Assembly (NCBI RefSeq): GCF_009764645.1
Contig: NZ_RWIM01000005.1
Coordinates: 62,001 to 126,000, forward strand
DNA from: Pseudomonas sp. PB106
Lineage (GTDB): Bacteria; Pseudomonadota; Gammaproteobacteria; Pseudomonadales; Pseudomonadaceae
Length of the DNA stretch: 64,000 nucleotides
Direction of reading: 5' to 3'
In this document: piece by piece, positions 1-7,408 of the stretch
How the letters are laid out: every line of letters starts with the position of its first letter
Numbering within the stretch: the stretch's first letter is position 1
Translations under genes and position numbers: made by a program
The notes under the pieces: generated by a model
What the model saw: only the letters and a program-made list of their open reading frames with translations
What the model was told of the DNA's origin: nothing
The model's database searches: none

Positions 1-238
1 TCGTCAGCAGGACTTCACGCACCGGTTTGGCCAGTTCCGTGGCGTAAGGCGTGGGCTGCATCTTGCGGCCCACCTGGACCAGCAGCTCATCCTCAAAGTA
101 GGTACGCAAACGCGCGAGCACGCCGCTGGTGGCGGATTGGGTCATGTGCAGGCGTTCGGCAGCGCGGGTGATGTTCTGCTCTTCGAGCAACACATCGAGC
201 GCGACCAGCAGGTTGAGATCCAGATGGTTGAAACGCAT
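1..238 (-). CDS. LysR-family regulator, N-terminal part (cut by window edge)
   Basis: Reading leftward from an ATG at 238, the first 79 residues form a LysR-type winged helix-turn-helix: it opens MRFNHLDLNLLVALDVLL, followed by the helix-turn-helix core around NITRAAERLHMTQSATSG. The effector-binding domain lies outside the window. The opening is of the NodD/NahR-like kind of LysR protein, regulators often tied to aromatic inducers; that is family knowledge. It is divergent to the dioxygenase gene at 496, with 257 bases between them holding a palindrome and a repeated element, so it is the best candidate for the activator of the catabolic run that follows (inference). Confidence 0.9.
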   Translation of the reverse strand, partial: MRFNHLDLNLLVALDVLLEEQNITRAAERLHMTQSATSGVLARLRTYFEDELLVQVGRKMQPTPYATELAKPVREVLLT

Positions 239-273
239 GGGCAGGTCCGTTTTTGTATTTATTTTCGCAATAC

Positions 274-285
274 ATTCGATCGAAT
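274..285. promoter_or_regulatory. Perfect 12-bp palindrome, candidate LysR site
   Basis: ATTCGATCGAAT is a perfect palindrome lying 36 bases upstream of the LysR start codon in the divergent region. Its place fits an autoregulatory site. No binding data; the assignment is inferred from symmetry and position. Confidence 0.4.
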
Positions 286-310
286 CCATCGGCGCGTCAA
301 CCTTCGTCGC

Positions 311-357
311 AGGTATCGCGTTTGCCGATAGGTCGCATCCCGACTCGCGATTAGTCA
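311..357 (+). repeat. 47-bp regulatory repeat, copy 1
   Basis: This element recurs at 1818-1864 with 41 of 47 positions identical. It contains TATCGC followed by an imperfect inverted copy, then ATCGC and GCGAT arms ten bases apart. It lies about 140 bases upstream of the dioxygenase gene, as expected of an activator site or promoter cassette. Function is inferred. Confidence 0.6.
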
Positions 358-495
358 GCTGTCAGCCCTTGCGCCAATCTTCGCCTCAGTCGGCCATGCA
401 GCCGACACCACCACCGGTTTCCAGTCAGGCCCGGCGCGCTGCAAGGCGTCCATGGCGACAGTCACCGGATCATAATTTCAATGGAGTGGTAAGCC

Positions 496-1437
496 ATGAA
501 CATCATTGGCCTTGATGCCCTGATTTTTGGCGTCGATGACATTCAAGCCTGCACCGATTGCCTGCGCGACTACGGCCTTGCGCCGGTCGGCGTTGACAGC
601 AACGGCGGGCGTTTCGAAGCGCTGGACGGCACCGCCGTGATTATCCGTCGAGCCGACGATCCTGATTTGCCGGTGGCGATCGGCCCGGCGCCGTCGATTC
701 GCGAGACGGTCTACGGGGTCGCTGCGCTCAGCGATCTGGACGCCATTGAAGATGAGCTGGCGCGTGATCGCCCCATCCGTCGCGATCAACACGGCGTGCT
801 GCACAGCGTTGACGACATGGGTTTCGCCATCGCGTTTCAGGTCAGCGTGCGCAAGCCTTACAGCGCACCGGAGGATCTGACCAACGCCGCCGGCCATGCG
901 CCACAGCGGCCACTTAACCAGCCGGGCATTACCCTCGATATGGGCGCTGTTCCGCGCACTTTGTCGCACGTAGTGTATTTCGTCCCCGACGCGGCAAAGG
1001 CTGAAGCTTTTTACGCCGAGCGTCTGGGTTTTCGCACCACCGACACCTTCATTGGTGCCGGGCCGTTCATGCGTCCGGCAGGCTCCGATGATCACCATTG
1101 CCTGTTCATGATCCAGACCCCGCCGCACATGAAGGGCTGCGAACACTTCACCTTCCACATGGGCAGTGGCACCGAAGTGCTGCTGGCCGGGACGCGTTTC
1201 GAGCAAAAGGGCTGGACCAGTTTCTGGGGCCCGGGCCGTCACCTGTTCGGCTCCAACTGGTTCTGGTACTTCAACAGTCCGCTGGGCTGCCACATCGAAT
1301 ACGACGCCGACATGGACAAGCACGATGACGCCTGGGAGGCCCGTCGCGCGCCGCTGTCGGCGGATAACTCGCAGCTGTTCCTGTTCAGCGCCAAAGAAAA
1401 ATGGGCCCCAGGTGGCCCGCCGCCAAAACTCGGTTGA
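496..1437 (+). CDS. Two-domain VOC-family ring-cleavage dioxygenase-like protein
   Basis: The 313-residue product has two vicinal-oxygen-chelate modules (about 1-120 and 155-280), the size and layout of type I extradiol dioxygenases that open catecholic rings with Fe(II). Candidate metal ligands are in the C-terminal module: H158 in LSHVVYF, H217 or H221 in EHFTFH, and E268 in HIEYDAD, matching the two-His-one-carboxylate scheme. It is the first gene of the catabolic run, 13 bases ahead of a Rieske protein and near a flavin monooxygenase, so cleavage of a ring hydroxylated by that monooxygenase is the natural reading. Substrate is unknown. A non-dioxygenase VOC enzyme remains possible. Confidence 0.8.
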   Translation: MNIIGLDALIFGVDDIQACTDCLRDYGLAPVGVDSNGGRFEALDGTAVIIRRADDPDLPVAIGPAPSIRETVYGVAALSDLDAIEDELARDRPIRRDQHGVLHSVDDMGFAIAFQVSVRKPYSAPEDLTNAAGHAPQRPLNQPGITLDMGAVPRTLSHVVYFVPDAAKAEAFYAERLGFRTTDTFIGAGPFMRPAGSDDHHCLFMIQTPPHMKGCEHFTFHMGSGTEVLLAGTRFEQKGWTSFWGPGRHLFGSNWFWYFNSPLGCHIEYDADMDKHDDAWEARRAPLSADNSQLFLFSAKEKWAPGGPPPKLG

Positions 1438-1450
1438 GGCCGCGCTGATC

Positions 1451-1813
1451 ATGAGCGGTATCGCGCAGCCATTGTGTCGGCTGGACGAACTGGAGGAGGG
1501 CCGGGCGCGCGGATTCGATCCGTTGGCGCAGGGACGCGACAGCGTGTTTGCCCTGCGTCATGACCATCAGGTGCGGGTCTATCGCAACCGTTGTCCGCAT
1601 CTGGACGTGCGCCTGGAGTATCGCAAGGACAAGTTCCTGTCCGCCGATGGCCAGTTGATCGTCTGTTACGCCCACGGTGCGCAATTTCTGCCGGCGACCG
1701 GCGAGTGCATCTACGGCCCGTGCCTGGGCCAGAGACTGGAGGCGCTGCCGTTCAGCGAGAAGGATGGCTGGCTGCTGGTGCAAATGCCTGAAGGGATGCC
1801 GTTGCCGGGATAA
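1451..1813 (+). CDS. Small Rieske [2Fe-2S] protein
   Basis: A 120-residue protein that is essentially one Rieske domain. CPH in RNRCPHLDVR and CYAH in LIVCYAHGAQF give the Cys-X-His and Cys-X-X-His cluster ligands. The start at 1451 follows a GAGG-like site just after the dioxygenase stop. Soluble Rieske ferredoxins pass electrons to oxygenases or keep active-site iron reduced, as XylT-type ferredoxins do for extradiol enzymes (those are plant-type, so only the role is compared). Its place directly behind the VOC dioxygenase fits that. No reductase lies beside it; the nearest is the VanB-like gene at 17326. Confidence 0.85.
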   Translation: MSGIAQPLCRLDELEEGRARGFDPLAQGRDSVFALRHDHQVRVYRNRCPHLDVRLEYRKDKFLSADGQLIVCYAHGAQFLPATGECIYGPCLGQRLEALPFSEKDGWLLVQMPEGMPLPG

Positions 1814-1817
1814 ATCG

Positions 1818-1864
1818 AGGTATCGCGTACGGCGATACATCGCATCCCTACTCGCGATTAGTCA
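1818..1864 (+). repeat. 47-bp regulatory repeat, copy 2
   Basis: Second copy of the element at 311-357, starting five bases after the Rieske stop codon and 84 bases before the monooxygenase start. In this copy the arms TATCGC and GCGATA are perfect inverted repeats separated by five bases. It suggests a second promoter for the monooxygenase and the genes behind it. Confidence 0.6.
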
Positions 1865-1947
1865 AATCCCTGCTTTGCCGGGAAGCTTCATCCAACGATG
1901 CCGTGCCCGACGCAGCATCGATCACAAGAATAAAAAGAGAGAACACC

Positions 1948-3084
1948 ATGAGTGCAGTGAACAACGTTCTGATCGTGGGCGGTGGTATCGGCGGCTTGTG
2001 TGCAGCCATCGCCTTGCGGCGTAAAGGTATCGAGGTCGACCTGATCGAGCTCAAGTCCGAATGGACAGTCTATGGCGTCGGGATTATTCAGCAGAGCAAC
2101 GTCGTTCGTGAAATGGCCAAGCTCGGCGTTCTCGACGGTTATCTGGACGCCGCTTATGCCTTCGAGGACGTCGCCATCTACGGCCCGGGCGGACAGCAAC
2201 TGGCGCGTATTCCGGGTCAACGACTGGCCGGCCCGCAATACCCCGCCAACGTCGGTATTTCCCGCTTGGCGCTGCACAAAGTCCTCAGCGAAACCGCCCT
2301 GCAACTCGGTGCCAACGTGCGTTTGGGCCTGAGTGTGGAAGCGCTGGACGACAACGGCACAGAGGTCGACGTGTTGTTCACCGACGGCAGTCGCGGCCGC
2401 TACGACCTGGTGGTCGGCGCCGATGGTCTGTTCTCGAAAGTGCGCAGCCTGGTCTTTGGCGATGCCTACACCCCGCGTTTCACCGGCCAGTCGGTGTGGC
2501 GCTACAACTTTCCCCGCGCGCCACAGATCGATCATCTGGCCAACTATCAAAGTGCTGACGGCAATGCCGGGCTGGTGCCGTTGGCCGGCGACTTGATGTA
2601 CCTGTTTCTGACGTCCCACGAGCCCTCCAATCCGTGGATGGATCCTGCCGATCTGGCCGCTCAGATGCGCCAGCGGTTGCAAGGATTTACCGGGCTGATC
2701 GGCGAACTGCGCGAGCAAATCACCGACAACAGCCAGGTCGTCTACAAGCCGATGGAAGTGGTGTTCGTCGATGAACCGTGGCATCGCGGACGCGTCCTGC
2801 TGATCGGCGATGCGGCCCATGCCACCACGCCGCACCTCGGTCAAGGCGCGGGTATGGCCATCGAAGACGCGATTGTGCTCAGCGAAGAACTGACTCACGA
2901 GCAGTCCGCGACCACCAGCGTCGAGCAGCAGTTGCAGCGCTTCATGGCGCGGCGCTTCGAACGTTGCAAATACATCAGCGAAAGCTCGGTGCTGGCCGGC
3001 GACAAGGAGATGCAGCACGACCGCGCCTTCGATCGCATCGGCCTGGTCAAGCAAATGCTCGCGCGCACTGCCGAGCCAATCTAA
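1948..3084 (+). CDS. FAD-dependent aromatic monooxygenase (class A)
   Basis: The 378-residue product shows the three class A flavoprotein hydroxylase signatures: the dinucleotide motif in VGGGIGGLCAAIALRR near the N terminus, the DG motif DLVVGADGLFSKVR, and the GD motif LLIGDAAHATTPHLGQGAG. Such enzymes use NAD(P)H and O2 to hydroxylate phenolic rings; salicylate and 3-hydroxybenzoate hydroxylases are relatives. The ATG at 1948 follows an AGAGAG site; a longer reading from 1903 would add 15 residues with no ribosome site. It has its own copy of the 47-bp element upstream. It probably prepares the ring for the dioxygenase at 496 (inference). Confidence 0.88.
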   Translation: MSAVNNVLIVGGGIGGLCAAIALRRKGIEVDLIELKSEWTVYGVGIIQQSNVVREMAKLGVLDGYLDAAYAFEDVAIYGPGGQQLARIPGQRLAGPQYPANVGISRLALHKVLSETALQLGANVRLGLSVEALDDNGTEVDVLFTDGSRGRYDLVVGADGLFSKVRSLVFGDAYTPRFTGQSVWRYNFPRAPQIDHLANYQSADGNAGLVPLAGDLMYLFLTSHEPSNPWMDPADLAAQMRQRLQGFTGLIGELREQITDNSQVVYKPMEVVFVDEPWHRGRVLLIGDAAHATTPHLGQGAGMAIEDAIVLSEELTHEQSATTSVEQQLQRFMARRFERCKYISESSVLAGDKEMQHDRAFDRIGLVKQMLARTAEPI

Positions 3085-3141
3085 GCCACACCTGCGACTC
3101 ATCCACAGCAGTTACCACTATAAAAACAAGAGGTTAACGCG

Positions 3142-4839
3142 ATGGTTAGTTCTACGACTGCGGCGCTCGCGCGTCGCCCGGTCTGCTCGTCTGCACCCTT
3201 TGGTTTGAGCGTCGCTGCGCTGCTGGTGCTATGCAGCCAGGCCGCTTACGCTTTCGACATCGATACTGGCAACCCGGATTTCAAGCTGCGCTGGGACAAC
3301 ACGATCAAGTACAGCGCTGCCTGGCGCACGCAGAATCCGAGCAGCAAATTGACCGAGGGTCAGGTCGCGCTCAATCAGGACGATGGTGATCGTGCGTTCA
3401 AAAAAGGCCTGATCTCCAATCGCACCGACATTCTCTCGGAACTGGATCTGTCGTTTCAGGACTTCGGCGCACGTTTGAGCGGTGCAGCGTGGTACGACAG
3501 CGAGTACCAGGGCAACAACGACAATAACGATCCGTCCCGCGCCAACGCGCGCTCCGTGGGTTACGACGAGTTCACCGATGACACCCGCCATTTGCACGGG
3601 GGTGACGGCGAAATTCTCGACGCGTTCGTCTACTGGAACGGTGAATTGGCCGACCGCGCAACGTCGGTGCGCGCCGGCCGTCATGGCCTGATCTGGGGCG
3701 AGAGCCTGTTCTTCGGCGCCAACGGCATTGCCGGTGGCATGGCCCCGGTTGACGTGGTCAAGGCGCAGTCGGTGCCTAACACGCAGTTCAAGGAAATCAC
3801 CCGCCCGGTCAATCAACTGTCGGGCACCTTTCAACTGACTGACGACGTATCGCTCGGGGCGTACTACCAACTCGAGTGGGAAGAAACCCGACTACCCGCC
3901 GCCGGCAGCTATTTCTCCACCAGCGACACCATTGGCGAAGGCAATGAGCGTCTGATCGTCGGTGCGCCGTTTCCGGCATTCCTCGGCGGCAACCCGGCCA
4001 GTCCCGCCGCGTTTTTCCACGGTAACGATAAGGAAGCGCGCAGTTCGGGGCAGGGCGGTCTGCAACTGAAATACAGCGCTGAGACCGTCGAGTACGGCCT
4101 CTACGCCATCCAGTACCACGACAAGACGCCGAAGCTGTACCTGAAACCGTCGACGGCAGCGCCGAACTTCAGCACTGGACAGATCGGCGAGTACTACTGG
4201 GTTTACCCCGAAGATATTCGCGCGCTGGGTGCGAGTTTTTCCACCACCGTGGACGAGTACAGCTTCGCCGGTGAAGCGTCGATGCGCTGGAACATGCCGC
4301 TCGTCTCGAACGGTCAGACCGTGCTGCCCGGCGTCGTTGCCGACAACGATGATGACGCGCTCTACGCGGTCGGTCGTACCGCTCACGTCAACCTGAACGT
4401 GTTGGCGTCGTTTGGCCCGAACTTCCTCGCCCGAGAGTCCGGACTGGTCGGCGAAGTGGCGTGGAACCGCTTGCTCAGCGTCACCAAAAATCGCGCCGCG
4501 CTGGACCCGAACGCCACCGATGATGGCCTGGGTTTCAAAGTCGTCTACACGCCGACCTACCGTCAGTTTTTCTCCGGCATCGATATCAGCATTCCCGTCG
4601 GCGTCAGTTACTTCCCGCTGGGCAAATCAGCGGTGGTCAGCTCGTTCGGCCCGGACAACGGTGGCGACATCAACATCGGCATTACTGCCACTTACCTCGA
4701 TCGCGTCACGGCCGGCCTGACGTACACGCATTACTACGGCGCCGAGGACACCAACCTCAACGGGCTCAGCCAGTTCAATTACAAGCAATCGCTGAAGGAT
4801 CGGGATTATCTCGCCTTCTCCGTCAAGACCACGTTTTAA
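3142..4839 (+). CDS. DUF1302 outer-membrane-type protein
   Basis: A 565-residue exported protein: basic start, hydrophobic stretch and an AYA-type cleavage site near residue 37, then a Ser/Asn/Tyr-rich chain with alternating strands and a C-terminal phenylalanine (VKTTF), as in beta-barrel outer-membrane proteins. The family (DUF1302) has no firm function known to me but regularly sits with DUF1329, YCF48-like and RND/MMPL proteins in catabolic clusters for steroids and other hydrophobic compounds. An AAGAGGT ribosome site precedes the ATG. It heads a four-gene envelope module and likely supplies its outer-membrane pore (inference). Confidence 0.85.
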   Translation: MVSSTTAALARRPVCSSAPFGLSVAALLVLCSQAAYAFDIDTGNPDFKLRWDNTIKYSAAWRTQNPSSKLTEGQVALNQDDGDRAFKKGLISNRTDILSELDLSFQDFGARLSGAAWYDSEYQGNNDNNDPSRANARSVGYDEFTDDTRHLHGGDGEILDAFVYWNGELADRATSVRAGRHGLIWGESLFFGANGIAGGMAPVDVVKAQSVPNTQFKEITRPVNQLSGTFQLTDDVSLGAYYQLEWEETRLPAAGSYFSTSDTIGEGNERLIVGAPFPAFLGGNPASPAAFFHGNDKEARSSGQGGLQLKYSAETVEYGLYAIQYHDKTPKLYLKPSTAAPNFSTGQIGEYYWVYPEDIRALGASFSTTVDEYSFAGEASMRWNMPLVSNGQTVLPGVVADNDDDALYAVGRTAHVNLNVLASFGPNFLARESGLVGEVAWNRLLSVTKNRAALDPNATDDGLGFKVVYTPTYRQFFSGIDISIPVGVSYFPLGKSAVVSSFGPDNGGDINIGITATYLDRVTAGLTYTHYYGAEDTNLNGLSQFNYKQSLKDRDYLAFSVKTTF

Positions 4840-4851
4840 GAGGACTTGCGC

Positions 4852-6240
4852 ATGACTTCTCACCACCACAATAGCTTCCCACGGCTGAAGGCCCTGTGCT
4901 TTGCCTTGCTCGGTACCTTGACCGTCCTGAGTCAGGTTGCGACTGCGGCCACCGCAGAAGAGGCCGCCAAACTGTCGACCAGTCTCACGCCAATGGGGGC
5001 CGAGCGCGCAGGCAATGCCGACGGCAGCATTCCAGCCTGGCAGGGCGGTTACACCAAGGTTGACCCAGCGTACAAAGCGGGCGGCAAGCGCGGCGATCCG
5101 TTTGCGGCTGACAAGCCGCTGTTCAGCATCACCTCAAAAAACCTGGCGCAATACGCCGGCAAGCTCAGCGATGGCACTAAGGAGATGTTCAAGCGTTTTC
5201 CCGACACCTATCGCATCGACGTCTATCCGACCCGTCGCACGGCGGCCGCACCGCAATGGGTGTATGACAACACTCTGAAAAATGCCACCCGCGCCAAGCT
5301 GGTCGACAGCAGCGCTGGACCGGTACCCGAAGGTGCGTTTGGCGGTATTCCATTCCCGATTCCACATAACGGCGCCGAAGCCATGTGGAACCACATCCTC
5401 AACTGGCGCGGCACGTCGCTGGCCATGCACTTTCGCCATTACCTGATGACCGCAGACGGCAAGCAGGTGATGACCACCGACGGCCAGGCGATCCAGGACA
5501 TGCCGTATTACTACCAGGACGGCACGCCGGAAAGCTTCGCCGGTGATTACTGGCTGTTCCGCCTGCTTAATGTCGGCCCGCCGTTGCGCGCGGGTGAGCA
5601 AATCATGGGCCGCACCAACATCAACGGCGATAAATCCCAGGCTCACGTCTATCTGACCGGCCAGCGCCGCGTGCGCAAGTTGCCGAATGCCTGCTGCGAC
5701 ACACCGACGCCGGCCACCGCCGGGGTGATGTCGTTCGATGAGTTGAGCGTGTTCCAGGGGCGCATCGATCGCTTCGACTGGAAGCTGGTCGGCAAGCAGG
5801 AAATGTTTATCCCTTACAACACCAACAAAGTCCTGACCGCCGGCAAACCGGAAGACCTGTTTCTGGCTCACCACATGAATCCAGATTACGTGCGCTGGGA
5901 GTTGCATCGCGTGTGGGTGGTGGACGCCGAACTCGCACCGGGCAAGCGTCACCAATTGCCGAAGGGCCGCTATTACCTCGATGAAGATACTTGGCAAGCG
6001 ATGCTCGGCGACCGCTGGGACGCTAACGGCCAACTCGCCAAAACCCTGTGGTCGCTGCCCGCCGTGCTGCCGGATCTGCCAGCGCAGGCGCAGCTGTCTT
6101 CGGGGTTCTACGACCTGACCTCCGGCGCCTGGTTTATTCAGAACGTCTACACCGGCCTGCCTGAGCAATATGGCGTGGTTGATCGCTACAAGGCGTCTGA
6201 ATTCTCGCCAGCGGCGATGGCGGGTGCCGGGGTTCGTTGA
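4852..6240 (+). CDS. DUF1329 exported protein
   Basis: 462 residues with a signal peptide (hydrophobic core LCFALLGTLTVLS, likely cut after VATA). The remainder matches the DUF1329 family: an early TPMGAERAGNADGSIPAWQGG stretch and Trp/Tyr-rich blocks further on. I recall the family being grouped with LolA/LolB-like folds that carry lipids across the periplasm, which would suit a chaperone for hydrophobic cargo, but the sequence itself does not prove this. The ATG at 4852 follows AAGAGGA; a TTG two codons upstream is less likely. It lies 12 bases behind the DUF1302 gene. Confidence 0.85.
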   Translation: MTSHHHNSFPRLKALCFALLGTLTVLSQVATAATAEEAAKLSTSLTPMGAERAGNADGSIPAWQGGYTKVDPAYKAGGKRGDPFAADKPLFSITSKNLAQYAGKLSDGTKEMFKRFPDTYRIDVYPTRRTAAAPQWVYDNTLKNATRAKLVDSSAGPVPEGAFGGIPFPIPHNGAEAMWNHILNWRGTSLAMHFRHYLMTADGKQVMTTDGQAIQDMPYYYQDGTPESFAGDYWLFRLLNVGPPLRAGEQIMGRTNINGDKSQAHVYLTGQRRVRKLPNACCDTPTPATAGVMSFDELSVFQGRIDRFDWKLVGKQEMFIPYNTNKVLTAGKPEDLFLAHHMNPDYVRWELHRVWVVDAELAPGKRHQLPKGRYYLDEDTWQAMLGDRWDANGQLAKTLWSLPAVLPDLPAQAQLSSGFYDLTSGAWFIQNVYTGLPEQYGVVDRYKASEFSPAAMAGAGVR

Positions 6241-6246
6241 ATCAGG

Positions 6247-6275
6247 CCGGATCGCCACACGCTGTGGCGATCCGG
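6247..6275 (+). terminator. Perfect 13-bp hairpin, terminator or attenuator
   Basis: CCGGATCGCCACA pairs with TGTGGCGATCCGG around a CGC loop, followed by only a short T run. It sits between the DUF1329 and YCF48 genes of one apparent operon, so it may reduce read-through or stabilise the upstream mRNA instead of ending transcription. Confidence 0.55.
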
Positions 6276-6300
6276 TTTCACAAGTGGTTTCGAGGTCGGT

Positions 6301-7404
6301 ATGAACAGAATCTGTCAGGTGCTCGGGCGGTTGTTAGCGCTGCTGGCGCTGCCTTGCGTATTACCCGTGAGTCAGGCTCAGGCCGCTGCCGTCGGTGATG
6401 TATTGAACACCCCGGCGATGCGCGCGCCGCAGGCCCGGCAAGCGGTCCTGCTTGATCTGGCCCGGGCGGGCGCGCGATTGGTGGCGGTCGGCGAACGCGG
6501 CATCGTCTTGCTCTCCGATGACAACGGTATCAATTGGCGGCAGGCGCAGGTGCCGGTCTCCGTCAGCCTTACGGCGGTGCAATTTGTCGACGCGAACACG
6601 GGTTGGGCGGTCGGCCATGCCGGTGCGGTGCTGGTCTCCCACGACGGCGGCGAAAACTGGGCGTTGCAGCTGGACGGCAACCGCGCTGCGCAACTGGAGT
6701 TGCACGCCGCACGCGAGCAATTGCCGACAGCCAATGACCCCGACGCAGCGGCGGCGCGCGTGCAGACCGCTGAACGGATGGTCAGCGAAGGCGCGGACAA
6801 ACCGTTTCTGAGCCTCAAGTTCACCGATGCGCGGCACGGCCTGATCGTCGGCGCCTACGGCCTCGCCTTTACCACCGAAGACGGCGGTGTGAGCTGGCAG
6901 TCGCTGATGGGCCATATCGATAACCCGGCGGGCGCGCACCTGTATGCCATCGCGCAACAAGGCGAGCGTTGGTTTATCGCTGGCGAGCAAGGCTATGTGG
7001 CCCGTTCCGAGGACGGCGGACAATCTTTCGTCGCGCTCGACAGCCCATACAGCGGCAGCTTCTTCGCCCTGCAAGTACGCGATGACGGCGCGCTGCTGGC
7101 GGCAGGGCTGAAAGGCAACGCGTTCATTTCTACCGACGACGGCAACAGCTTCGTGCCCGCGCCCGTACCGATGCCCGTGTCCTTCAGTGAAGCGATCCGC
7201 ACCGCTGACGGCCAGCTGTTGTTGGTCAATCAGGCGGGCGCACTGTTTCGCACCTCGGGCGACGCACCAACCCTGCAGCCTTTCGGCAAACCGCTGGGCA
7301 AACCGATAGCCAGCGTCGTGCAGGCCGCCGATGGCAGCCTGGTGCTGGCCGGTTTCACCGGGGTGACGCGTCTGGCGTCACCCACCGCTACAGCTTCGGA
7401 GTGA
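6301..7404 (+). CDS. YCF48/BNR-repeat exported beta-propeller protein
   Basis: 367 residues beginning with a signal peptide (LLALLALPCVLPVSQAQA). The mature part repeats a pattern of the type GERGIVLLSDDNG, GHAGAVLVSHDGGENW, GAYGLAFTTEDGGVSW, GEQGYVARSEDGGQSF, the Asp-box/YCF48 propeller signature; relatives include the photosystem II assembly factor Ycf48/HCF136. In bacterial operons with RND/MMPL proteins such propellers are thought to be periplasmic partners. It is 4 bases ahead of the RND gene, so the two are probably translated together. No enzymatic function is assigned. Confidence 0.85.
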   Translation: MNRICQVLGRLLALLALPCVLPVSQAQAAAVGDVLNTPAMRAPQARQAVLLDLARAGARLVAVGERGIVLLSDDNGINWRQAQVPVSVSLTAVQFVDANTGWAVGHAGAVLVSHDGGENWALQLDGNRAAQLELHAAREQLPTANDPDAAAARVQTAERMVSEGADKPFLSLKFTDARHGLIVGAYGLAFTTEDGGVSWQSLMGHIDNPAGAHLYAIAQQGERWFIAGEQGYVARSEDGGQSFVALDSPYSGSFFALQVRDDGALLAAGLKGNAFISTDDGNSFVPAPVPMPVSFSEAIRTADGQLLLVNQAGALFRTSGDAPTLQPFGKPLGKPIASVVQAADGSLVLAGFTGVTRLASPTATASE

Positions 7405-7408
7405 GGTT

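Noticed and set aside
478..1452. Long leftward open frame opposite the dioxygenase gene
   Set aside because: Antisense shadow of a high-GC gene; no domain, and the plus frame has clear VOC motifs.
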